Source of the DNA: CAZMRQ01 sp964568795
GTDB taxonomy: Bacteria; Pseudomonadota; Gammaproteobacteria; Comchoanobacterales; Comchoanobacteraceae
Assembly (NCBI GenBank): GCA_964568795.1
Contig: CAZMRQ010000013.1
Span: forward strand, 1-29,275
Reading direction: 5' to 3'
DNA: 29,275 bases
In this document: in pieces, positions 16,213-22,583 of the stretch
Position numbering within the stretch: position 1 is the first letter of the stretch
How the letters are laid out: each line of letters opens with the position of its first letter
Notes under the pieces: model-generated
Database searches by the model: none
Told to the model about the DNA's origin: nothing
Seen by the model: only the letters and a program-made list of their open reading frames with translations
Program-made: the position numbers and the translations under genes

Positions 16213-16467
16213 GTGTTTGGTGAATTTACTCACAACCTTTCAATAGGCTGTATAGGTTCAGATGTGGATGAGATAAAAAAGTGATAGAATAAAGCCGCGT
16301 CATTAACCAAAAAGGATTGATCCTGAGAACCAGGCGAATAAGGCTATTGCTATTAAAAGTTGTGAAAAAGTGACTTGATTTTGTTCAGGTTTCGATCAGA
16401 GTAGTGGTATGCTTATTGAGGGGAATGGTGGCTAATAAGTAGATATCCGCGTTGATCATGAGAACTG
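16213..16467. other. Intergenic stretch with a repeat copy and a short hairpin
   Basis: Between the SCO-like operon promoter and the end of the phytochelatin-synthase pseudogene no gene is visible. It holds repeat copy C (16248-16316) and, beside its end, a short perfect inverted repeat AGGAT-TG-ATCCT (16313-16324). The rest contains no transfer RNA, no reading frame with a ribosome site and no T-rich terminator. Confidence 0.45.
16248..16316 (+). repeat. Dispersed intergenic repeat, copy C
   Basis: A 69-base segment matching the minus strand of 1818-1886 without gaps (about 56 of 69 identical by hand count). It begins CTGTATAGGTTCAGATG, includes GTGATAGAAT and ends TTAACCAAAAAGGA. All three frames hold stops, and similarity is at DNA level, so it is likely a non-coding element. 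It lies between operons, pointing away from the SCO-like gene. Confidence 0.7.
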
Positions 16468-17097
16468 TTACTGGTTACTTGCATTATGCAATTCTTTTAG
16501 CGGAACCCAAAACATAGGCTGCTTGTAGCTAGAGGTGTCAAGAACCAAGCTTTTTGTTGTATTTGGTGATGGCCAGCAATAGGTGAAAAATGCCCATGGC
16601 CCGTCTGGCCTAAGGAAGAGCGATCAAAATTAATAATCATAAAAGTGGATGGGTCATTTTGTATCTTTATGAGGTCTTGTTCAAGTGTTTTTGCTGAAAT
16701 AGCTCTTGAGTAATTAAGCAAGACATCGACGCCCATGCTTTTGAGAGCTGTGTGGAGTTCACCGATGTTTAATCCGCGTGATAGAATATTTTGTGGGGTG
16801 AGTTTTTGATTTTTAAAGAGATGCAGAAAGGAATCCTGGCTCAGATACTTGTAAGGTTCTATGGCAGGGTCACTAATAGGGTAGTTGGTGGGACAAAGTA
16901 TTAAGTACGGTGATGCTGCTAGCAATGCTACAGTAACTGCGGTATTTTTGAGTAGTGAGATGGTTAAATAACAAAGCCATTTTTTGAGAAGCTGTATCGC
17001 GCTATAATGCAGTGCCTTCTTGGCTAGCTAGGGGAGTGGTTTCTCCGTAGCATAGGTGGCTAAGGAACATCAATAGAAAATACTTTTTTAGCATCAT
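16468..17097 (-). pseudogene. Phytochelatin-synthase-like papain-fold peptidase, broken by three lesions
   Basis: Reading the minus strand from ATG 17097 or 17094 (AAGG upstream) gives a signal peptide (KKYFLLMFLSHLCYG), then PLASQEGTAL and an in-frame TAG at 17004-17002 (probably a former CAG). The same frame continues with the active-site region SYCSIASSITVLNTL, the counterpart of the family YCGVAS..MVLNAL. A C-run of three at 16881-16879 shifts frame; with two Cs it reads QLPISDPAIEPYKYLSQDSF. The next frame holds GHGHFSPIAGHH (catalytic His). A run of five As (16555-16551) ends that frame; with six, it reads SLVLDTSSYKQPMFWVPLKE, the family's LDVARYKYPPVWV with catalytic Asp, to TAA at 16470-16468. 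The C-H-D triad is therefore complete but spread over frames; about 209 codons, near bacterial family length. Homopolymer miscalls could explain two lesions but not the TAG. Confidence 0.82.
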
Positions 17098-17185
17098 GAG
17101 CCTTGTGTCAATTGTTGTATCCTAGCCTATTTTTCATCTATAGGGAACTATGTGTAGTCACCGCATCTATACCCATACAATAGTC

Positions 17186-17214
17186 TTGCATCTCATGAAA
17201 GCATCAAGCATACT
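17186..17214 (+). promoter_or_regulatory. Probable promoter of the DUF2909 gene
   Basis: TTGCAT (17186-17191), 17 bases, CATACT (17209-17214), predicting a start near 17221, just before the strong Shine-Dalgarno AGGAGG (17222-17227) that precedes the ATG at 17235. Confidence 0.45.
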
Positions 17215-17234
17215 GCTGCACAGGAGGAAAGAAG

Positions 17235-17480
17235 ATGAAGTGGTTAGTCATTTTATTGTTGTTGTATACTCTATGGAACCTAGTGATGGCTCTCAAATAT
17301 TTGCATGTGTCATCTGCCTCTAAAAAGCAAGCAATGGTGAAATCTTTAAGTCGCCGTATTATTGCTTCGGTATTTTTATTCATTATTTTATTGCTCGCGT
17401 ATCAGCAAGGTTGGATAAAACCATCCGCAAGTCTTGGTTTTTTGTATCACGAAAATTCACAAAAAACATCAGGCGGATAA
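17235..17480 (+). CDS. DUF2909 twin-transmembrane protein
   Basis: An 81-residue protein with two membrane segments (about 3-22 and 42-60) separated by a basic cytoplasmic-type loop (KYLHVSSASKKQAMVKSLSRR). This is the DUF2909 twin-transmembrane pattern; in many proteobacteria the gene lies in the cytochrome c oxidase cluster beside SURF1 and the heme A synthase genes. Here it is divergent from the SCO-like/ctaA/cyoE unit with only the pseudogene between, consistent with an old cluster that has been split. A very good ribosome site AGGAGG lies 7 bases before the ATG. Its molecular role is unknown. Confidence 0.75.
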   Translation: MKWLVILLLLYTLWNLVMALKYLHVSSASKKQAMVKSLSRRIIASVFLFIILLLAYQQGWIKPSASLGFLYHENSQKTSGG

Positions 17481-17482
17481 CC

Positions 17483-17502
17483 TTGAATCTGGGGTGATTC
17501 AA
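17483..17502. repeat. Short inverted repeat after the DUF2909 gene
   Basis: TTGAATC and GATTCAA, perfect 7-base arms around a 6-base loop (TGGGGT), start two bases after the DUF2909 stop. No T run follows on either strand, so intrinsic termination is only a weak possibility; an mRNA 3'-end stabiliser is also possible. Confidence 0.4.
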
Positions 17503-17540
17503 TGACAGTCTACCTATGAAAAATAATGGGGCATCATGTC

Positions 17541-17565
17541 TCTTAATTGATAAAATCAATTAAGA
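17541..17565. repeat. Perfect 11-base inverted repeat, 3-base loop
   Basis: TCTTAATTGAT-AAA-ATCAATTAAGA, two perfect 11-base arms in the gap between the DUF2909 and tatA genes. It is A+T-rich, is followed by AAAGAG rather than Ts on the plus strand, and lies about 105 bases before the tatA promoter. It could be a binding site or a cruciform-forming element; there is no evidence for a terminator. Confidence 0.5.
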
Positions 17566-17669
17566 AAAGAGTCAATAAGCACCAAGTAAAATTAAAGAAA
17601 TAACCGGAAGCGTTTAAAGATTCGATGATTGAGCTATGTTTTTGATCATATTGTTGTTTGAAAATAGTA

Positions 17670-17698
17670 TTGCAGGGGGCGTGGTAAATCGGCATAAT
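17670..17698 (+). promoter_or_regulatory. Probable promoter of tatABC
   Basis: TTGCAG (17670-17675), 17 bases, CATAAT (17693-17698), predicting a start near 17705 and a very short leader: the ribosome site AGGAGG is at 17707-17712, eight bases before the ATG of tatA. Confidence 0.55.
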
Positions 17699-17720
17699 AG
17701 TACTGTAGGAGGTACGATTT

Positions 17721-17882
17721 ATGGGTTTTTCAGGAATGAGTTTCGGCTCAATATTATTGATTGCACTGGTAGTGGTTTTATTATTCGGTGGCAATCGTAT
17801 TGCTCAACTGGGTGAAGATATGGGCAAGGCTATTAAAGGCTTTAAGAAAGCCATTGATGATGATCAGTCTAAAGAGTCATGA
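17721..17882 (+). CDS. tatA: Sec-independent translocase subunit TatA
   Basis: Pore-forming subunit of the twin-arginine export system. The 53 residues show the TatA pattern: a short periplasmic N-terminus, one membrane helix (GSILLIALVVLLF), the FG hinge, then an amphipathic helix (RIAQLGEDMGKAIKGFKKAI) and an acidic end DDDQSKES. The usual C-terminal extension is absent (E. coli TatA has 89). An AGGAGG site lies eight bases upstream. The stop overlaps the next start as ATGA (17879-17882), and tatC follows, fixing the identity. Confidence 0.92.
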   Translation: MGFSGMSFGSILLIALVVVLLFGGNRIAQLGEDMGKAIKGFKKAIDDDQSKES

Positions 17883-18034
17883 GTGTTGTTGAATGTGCTC
17901 TGATATTTGTTGTCGCCTTTCTTATTTTAGGCCCACAAGAGTTAGTGGCAGTAGCAAAAAAACTGGTCTCGTTGACGAGGCAGTTTAAGAATTTTTGGCG
18001 TGATCTAGAAAACAAGCTATTGGACCAGGACTAG
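17879..18034 (+). CDS. tatB: Sec-independent translocase subunit TatB, minimal
   Basis: A 51-residue protein with the TatB features: an N-terminal membrane helix with an early glutamate (VVECALIFVVAFLIL), the hinge GPQEL, and an amphipathic helix (AVAKKLVSLTRQFKNFWRDLENKL). With TatC it forms the receptor for twin-arginine signals. It is far shorter than E. coli TatB (171), retaining only the helix pair known to be most important. It overlaps tatA by ATGA and tatC starts 3 bases after its stop. Position and the GPQ hinge make TatB much more likely than a second TatA. Confidence 0.88.
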   Translation: MSVVECALIFVVAFLILGPQELVAVAKKLVSLTRQFKNFWRDLENKLLDQD

Positions 18035-18037
18035 CCA

Positions 18038-18814
18038 ATGGCCGATTTGTTTACCTATCTTGCTGAATTGCGTTTAAAACTGGTGCGCGTTTTTATAGTT
18101 TTCTTCATCTCTGCAGGCGTTGCTTTTTGTTGGCATAAGCCATTATTTAATTGGGTTCTCATACCCCTGCGTGGGTATTTGCCAGAAAGCAGTCATGTTA
18201 TTATGACATCGCTGACTGATTTGGTTCTAGCTCCACTGCAATTGGGTTTGTGGGTAGGCGTGTTGTGTTCTTGGCCTTTTCTCATTATTCAGTTGTGGCA
18301 GTTTTTTGCCCCTGCATTGTATCCTCAAGAGCGTACAAAAATCAGAGTATGGTTATGGTTAAGCAGTATTATGCTATGGCTGGGCTTGATGGCAGGAGGC
18401 TTGTTATTGCTTCCTCAGATGATTGCTGTACTTATTTCATATTTGCCTGAGAGTATAGTCTTCTTGCCGGATATGAGAAGTTATATTTGGTTTGCACTGC
18501 GCTGTTGTTTTGCTTTGGGAATTGTCAGTCAGGTGCCTGTATTGTTATGGTTGATGATCCATTTTCAGTGGGTGAGCTTAGATACGTGCCGACGTTCAAG
18601 GCGTTATGTGATTGTGATCTCTCTGGTTGTAGGTATGGTTCTCACGCCGCCAGATGTATTATCGCAGCTGATGGTGGGGCTTCCGATGTGGGCGCTGTAT
18701 GAGTTGTCACTGGCAGGATTTTTAATAAAACAACGGCTTTCTTCAAGGCGTGAGCGGTTACAGGCTACTCAAGCTCAGAACAAATCAGAACAAACCTATA
18801 AAAGACAGTCATGA
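18038..18814 (+). CDS. tatC: Sec-independent translocase subunit TatC
   Basis: Polytopic membrane receptor of the Tat pathway, binding the RR signal. The N-terminal LAELRLKLVR corresponds to the conserved LxELRxRL; FFAPALYPQERTKI matches the FxxPGLxxxER first cytoplasmic loop motif; GIVSQVPVLLWLM matches GxxFQxP with Val at the usual Phe. Further: VVGMVLTPPDVLSQ (TPPD). Six hydrophobic segments, 258 residues, normal. Third gene of tatABC. The end is basic and polar (RERLQATQAQNKSEQ). No intrinsic terminator follows before the hemA promoter. Confidence 0.95.
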   Translation: MADLFTYLAELRLKLVRVFIVFFISAGVAFCWHKPLFNWVLIPLRGYLPESSHVIMTSLTDLVLAPLQLGLWVGVLCSWPFLIIQLWQFFAPALYPQERTKIRVWLWLSSIMLWLGLMAGGLLLLPQMIAVLISYLPESIVFLPDMRSYIWFALRCCFALGIVSQVPVLLWLMIHFQWVSLDTCRRSRRYVIVISLVVGMVLTPPDVLSQLMVGLPMWALYELSLAGFLIKQRLSSRRERLQATQAQNKSEQTYKRQS

Positions 18815-18830
18815 ATAAGCCTGAAGCGAC

Positions 18831-18859
18831 TTGAACATATTTGTTGATTACTCTATGAT
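18831..18859 (+). promoter_or_regulatory. Probable promoter of the hemA operon
   Basis: TTGAAC (18831-18836), 17 bases, TATGAT (18854-18859), close to the sigma70 consensus. The predicted start near 18866 leaves a leader of about 15 bases with AGGTG before the hemA ATG at 18881. Confidence 0.6.
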
Positions 18860-18880
18860 GGGCGATGATTAGGTGTCATT

Positions 18881-20119
18881 ATGTCTTTGTCTAAGCTACA
18901 AGTTATTGGAATTTCACATCGAACCATGCAGCCATGGTCCGAGCGCTATGTCTTGCTGACGGAGCAAGTGACGGATATTTGTAAGCAATTATCGGCATCA
19001 TTGGATTGTATGATTCTTGCGACATGTCATCGCACAGAATTTATTTTTTGGGGGGATGGCTTGTCGCATATTCTACCTATCTATAGTGAGCATACTTCAT
19101 TGGCCTCTGAGAAGTTAATGCAGCAACTGCACCATTATGAAGCGGACAAAGCGTGGGAGTATTTGTTGCAAGTGTGTAGTGGATTGGACTCTATGGTTAT
19201 CGGTGAAACAGAAGTTTTAGGTCAGTTTAAAAAGTCCTACACTAGGGTAAGAGAACAGCTCAATGGTGACTTTAGATGGTTGTTGGAAAAGGTGATGGTT
19301 GCAGCCAAGAATGTCAGAACCACTTGTTGTTTGGGGGCACACCCCCTGTCTTTGCCTTCGATAGCAGTTAATCTAGCTGAGGAGGTGCTCGGCCATATGC
19401 CTGACAAACGTGTCGTTCTTATAGGTTCAGGCCAGCTTGCGGGTCAGATAGTGCCAGTGTTGCTGAACCGGGGAATTGAACAATTAACTATGATGAGTCG
19501 GCATGTTGAAAATGCTAGAAGATTTATTGATATGGGTGTCAAAGTGGCAGAGATGTGCCATCTCGAAATTCAATTACGTCAAGCTGATTGGTTGGTTGTG
19601 ATGGTTTCCTCACCAACAGCGGTGGTGGGTAAAGGCATCATTGAGAGGGTGATGCGTCAGCGCGGGGATAGACCGTTGCTTTGCTTGGATCTATCAATGC
19701 CGCGTGGTATTGAGCCAGAAGTTGCAGATATAACTGGTGCTTGCTTACGTCAGCTAGTGGATTTAGAGTCTATTCTAAAAGAAAGTTGGCAAGCCAGAAA
19801 AAGTCAAGCTCATCAGGCCAATGAGTTGGTTTCATCATTGTCATCAATGATTTTAAAACAATATCTGGTGTATACTGCTGGCGGACTTATTGAATCATTT
19901 CGAGAGTATCAAAATAAAGCATTTAATGAGACGCTCAATAACTATTTGCTACAGATGTCGGCTGAAAATAGAGATGCAGCAATAGCGTATCATCACAAGA
20001 TGAAACAGTGTTGTTTGCATATGCCAACCAAGTGGCTGCGCTTGCTTGCAGAATCAAATCAGGTCCAGGCACTGGATTTACTTAAAGAAGAGATGGGCTA
20101 TGAATCCGAGAATTCTTGA
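18881..20119 (+). CDS. hemA: Glutamyl-tRNA reductase
   Basis: First committed step of C5-pathway haem synthesis: NADPH reduction of glutamyl-tRNA to glutamate-1-semialdehyde. The N-terminal GISHRTMQP block, catalytic cysteine C49 in ATCHRTEF (His where the family usually has Asn), the signature GLDSMVIGETEVLGQFK, and the Rossmann motif LIGSGQLAGQ near residue 187 are all present; LDLSMPRGIEP follows. Length 412 residues is normal. Its 3' end overlaps prfA by 20 bases in a different frame. Together with hemJ, cyoE and ctaA it shows haem made by the bacterium itself. Confidence 0.96.
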   Translation: MSLSKLQVIGISHRTMQPWSERYVLLTEQVTDICKQLSASLDCMILATCHRTEFIFWGDGLSHILPIYSEHTSLASEKLMQQLHHYEADKAWEYLLQVCSGLDSMVIGETEVLGQFKKSYTRVREQLNGDFRWLLEKVMVAAKNVRTTCCLGAHPLSLPSIAVNLAEEVLGHMPDKRVVLIGSGQLAGQIVPVLLNRGIEQLTMMSRHVENARRFIDMGVKVAEMCHLEIQLRQADWLVVMVSSPTAVVGKGIIERVMRQRGDRPLLCLDLSMPRGIEPEVADITGACLRQLVDLESILKESWQARKSQAHQANELVSSLSSMILKQYLVYTAGGLIESFREYQNKAFNETLNNYLLQMSAENRDAAIAYHHKMKQCCLHMPTKWLRLLAESNQVQALDLLKEEMGYESENS

Positions 20120-21188
20120 AAAGCTTGAGCAGATAAATGAGCAATATAAGGGACTTAGTGAGCAACTAGCTGACCCAGATATTCTCAATGATCAAGAGAA
20201 TTATTTGGTGATTAGTAAGAAGCATCATCAGTTACAAGCGCTTGTTGATGCATACGGTCAGTGGCAAGCATATCAGACCCAGCTGAGTGGTTTAGAAGTT
20301 CTCATTGCTGAAGATGCCGAAATGCGTGATATGGCTCTTGCAGAAAAAGAAACAATATCTGAGCAGGTATCGCAACTTACAAAAAAATGCATGCTGTTAT
20401 TAATTCCCAAGGATCCAGATGATAATAAGTCAGTGTTTTTAGAGATCAGAGCTGGAGCGGGTGGAGCTGAGGCAGCTATTTTTGTAGGCAATTGTATGCG
20501 CATGTATCATATGTTTGCTGAGCAATCTGGTTGGCAAGTTGAGGTTGTTAGTCAACGACCTTCAGGTCAGGGAGGTTTTCGTGAATGTGTTCTATCCATC
20601 AAAGGGGAGCATGTTTTTCGTGATTTAAAATACGAGTCAGGAACGCATCGGGTACAACGCGTTCCTGACACAGAGTCTCAAGGGCGCATCCATACGTCAA
20701 CCATCACGGTGGCTGTATTGCCACATGTGGAAGCAGTGGATCATGTCAATATTGATCAGGGTGATCTTAAGATTGATACGTTTAGGGCCTCGGGTGCTGG
20801 AGGGCAACACGTCAATACAACTGACTCAGCTGTACGTATAACACATATACCCAGTGGGGTTGTTGTGGAGTGTCAGGATGAAAGATCGCAACATAAAAAC
20901 AAGGCAAAAGCTTTATCTGTTCTTGGTGCGCGAGTGCTTGCTATGGAGAGGGAAAAGCAGATGAGGGTTGAGAAATCATTGCGGCGTTCTCTGGTAGGCA
21001 GAGGGGACCGTTCTGAACGTATACGAACCTATAATTTTCCTCAATCACGGGTAACGGATCACCGGATAAACTTGACTTTGTATCAGCTTGATGCAGTGAT
21101 GCTAGGACAACTGAGCACGGTTATTGCGGCATTGCAACAAGAGGATGAGGCAAACCGTTTAGCAGGCTTACTTGATGAGAATTTCTGA
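20100..21188 (+). CDS. prfA: Peptide chain release factor 1
   Basis: Terminates translation at UAA and UAG. The peptidyl-hydrolysis motif GGQ is at residues 234-236 (ASGAGGQHVNTTDSAVR), and the codon-recognition tripeptide is PDT at 189-191 in RVPDTESQGRIHTS, the PxT form that distinguishes RF1 from the SPF of RF2. 362 residues, as expected. I chose the ATG at 20100 (MNPRILEKLEQ), which matches the family start and overlaps hemA by 20 bases; an in-frame start 18 codons upstream would lie wholly in hemA. Overlaps prmC by 14 bases. Confidence 0.96.
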   Translation: MNPRILEKLEQINEQYKGLSEQLADPDILNDQENYLVISKKHHQLQALVDAYGQWQAYQTQLSGLEVLIAEDAEMRDMALAEKETISEQVSQLTKKCMLLLIPKDPDDNKSVFLEIRAGAGGAEAAIFVGNCMRMYHMFAEQSGWQVEVVSQRPSGQGGFRECVLSIKGEHVFRDLKYESGTHRVQRVPDTESQGRIHTSTITVAVLPHVEAVDHVNIDQGDLKIDTFRASGAGGQHVNTTDSAVRITHIPSGVVVECQDERSQHKNKAKALSVLGARVLAMEREKQMRVEKSLRRSLVGRGDRSERIRTYNFPQSRVTDHRINLTLYQLDAVMLGQLSTVIAALQQEDEANRLAGLLDENF

Positions 21189-21969
21189 CTGGTTCAAACT
21201 GAACAATAGCAGAGATGCACGCTTTCTTGGCGAGGTGGTCTTCGGCCATTGTTGGTATCGTGACGATAGGGTGTTGCATGCAGAGGAAGTCATAGCTCTT
21301 GAGGATAAAATACGGCGGCTTAATGAAGGAGAGCCGCTGGCCTATGTGGCTGGCTTTGTCCCTTTCTATGAGTGTCATATTAAGGTCAATCCAACGGTAT
21401 TAATACCTCGTCCAGCAACTGAGCAAATGGTCGATGAAATATGCAATGCACACAGCCAGAGGCAAGCAAGGGTGCTGGATTTATGTACAGGAAGTGGGTG
21501 TATTGCTGTTGCATTAAAAAAGCACCGGCCGCACTGGCAAGTTTGGGGGATAGATAAATCAATGGCTGCAATCTCCACAGCAAAGGAAAATGCCCATCTC
21601 AATGGAGTGGTTGTGGATTTTCGGATTTGGGATATTACCAAAGCGGCACCAACTATACTATGCCATCCATGGGATCTGATAATCGCTAACCCTCCTTACG
21701 TGTCGCAAGAAGATTATTTAGTGGAGCCAAAACTTCGTTATGAGCCAATTGATGCATTGGTGCCGCCTGAGGAAGAATACGCATTATATTGGCCTGTACT
21801 TGACTTTGCGAGCCAATGGTTGAACCAAGGAGGAAGCTGCTGGTTAGAGCATGGATCCATGCAAAAGAAAAAACTCATCAAAATGCTAAATTCATTTGGC
21901 CTTCGTCTCAGGACATGCTATGCTGATTATCAAGGACACGATAGGATGATGTCATGCACTATTGCTTGA
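21175..21969 (+). CDS. prmC: Release factor glutamine methyltransferase PrmC
   Basis: SAM-dependent methylation of the GGQ glutamine of release factors, the direct substrate being encoded just upstream. The SAM motif VLDLCTGSGCIAVALK (from residue 100) and the catalytic NPPY at 172-175 (LIIANPPYVS) are intact; the N-terminal PRP motif reads PRPATEQ where most have PRPETE. 264 residues, slightly short. ATG 21175 is chosen; a TTG one codon before is possible. The start overlaps prfA by 14 bases and the end overlaps the lptM reading frame by 16. Confidence 0.94.
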   Translation: MRISDWFKLNNSRDARFLGEVVFGHCWYRDDRVLHAEEVIALEDKIRRLNEGEPLAYVAGFVPFYECHIKVNPTVLIPRPATEQMVDEICNAHSQRQARVLDLCTGSGCIAVALKKHRPHWQVWGIDKSMAAISTAKENAHLNGVVVDFRIWDITKAAPTILCHPWDLIIANPPYVSQEDYLVEPKLRYEPIDALVPPEEEYALYWPVLDFASQWLNQGGSCWLEHGSMQKKKLIKMLNSFGLRLRTCYADYQGHDRMMSCTIA

Positions 21970-22058
21970 TTTTAGTATTCCTGTTAGCAGGGTGTGGTCA
22001 GAAAGGTGATCTGTATCGTGTCAATGATAGCCAGCAGAAAGTTGAAAGGAGGGAGTGA
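21954..22058 (+). CDS. lptM: LptM-type small outer-membrane lipoprotein
   Basis: A 34-residue frame, short enough to be missed by most gene callers. It reads MHYCLILVFLLAGCGQKGDLY, then a polar tail ending VERRE. The lipobox LLAGC (Cys14) and the sequence CGQKGxLY just after it are the signature of the LptM (YifL) family, which assists oxidative maturation of the LptD LPS-transport protein. In enterobacteria the gene lies by lysA/dapF; here it starts 16 bases inside prmC and its TGA (22056-22058) directly touches the next ATG (22059). The sequence AAAGGAGGG near its end provides the ribosome site for that next gene. Confidence 0.82.
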   Translation: MHYCLILVFLLAGCGQKGDLYRVNDSQQKVERRE

Positions 22059-22583
22059 ATGAACCATTGTTATGTATCGAGGATGCTTTGTTTATGTATT
22101 GTTTTTTTGGCAGGATGCCAAAGTTTTGTTAAAGATATAGATTATTCTTCAAATGATTCAGTGGAAGGTTTTTACAATCCAAATATTAAAGGTGTGAAGC
22201 AATTTAAACGTCCTAACGGGCAGGTTCTTGTCATTAACTCCGATGATTTATTTGAACTAGGTGATTGCAGCTTTACTTCAAAAGCACTGCCATACCTCTC
22301 TTCCGCATTGTATTTCATCAATAAGCAATCAGAAAAAAGTACTGTTGATGTGCGTGCGTTTACTGATAATGTGGCCAGTGATGCAGCTCAGCTAGAATTG
22401 ACTCGTTCACAAGCAGAGTCTGTTGCTTCGTATTTGTGGGCACATGGGCTTGATATAGATCGTCTTACAGTCAGCGGAGTGAAACCATCCACAGTTGTAG
22501 GAAACAAAACCATGAGTCCTAAACAGTTAGCAATGCTTCGACGTGTTGAAATCACAGTCTCACCACAAGGAGGTCGTCAATGA
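22059..22583 (+). CDS. OmpA-family lipoprotein
   Basis: A 174-residue lipoprotein: basic/hydrophobic leader, lipobox VFLAGC (Cys20), then after a linker an OmpA/MotB-like peptidoglycan-binding domain (about 60-170). Recognisable points are VDVRAFTDNVAS with the conserved Asp, followed by ELTRSQAESVASYLWAHGLDIDRLTVSGV, matching the N..LSxxRAxxVxxYL..xGI pattern, but with Gln at the position usually Arg. Good AGGAGG site upstream, contiguous with lptM and overlapping the next gene by ATGA. Some type IVB secretion lipoproteins (IcmN/DotK) have this architecture; no other Dot/Icm gene lies here, so I do not assign it. Confidence 0.78.
   Translation: MNHCYVSRMLCLCIVFLAGCQSFVKDIDYSSNDSVEGFYNPNIKGVKQFKRPNGQVLVINSDDLFELGDCSFTSKALPYLSSALYFINKQSEKSTVDVRAFTDNVASDAAQLELTRSQAESVASYLWAHGLDIDRLTVSGVKPSTVVGNKTMSPKQLAMLRRVEITVSPQGGRQ

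Noticed and set aside
16330..16460. Transfer RNA or CRISPR array in the intergenic regions
   Set aside because: No cloverleaf with a TTCGANTC-type arm and no regularly spaced direct repeats were found anywhere in the window.
16497..16925. Treating this 142-codon frame as an intact small protein
   Set aside because: It starts at a TTG without ribosome site and contains only the middle of the phytochelatin-synthase fold; both ends continue in other frames.
17543..17794. 83-codon minus-strand frame over the tatA upstream region
   Set aside because: It runs antisense through the tatA promoter, ribosome site and coding sequence, all of which are well supported.
22059..22583. Calling the OmpA-like lipoprotein IcmN/DotK of a type IVB secretion system
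   Set aside because: The architecture is shared by many peptidoglycan-binding lipoproteins and no other Dot/Icm gene lies in the window.
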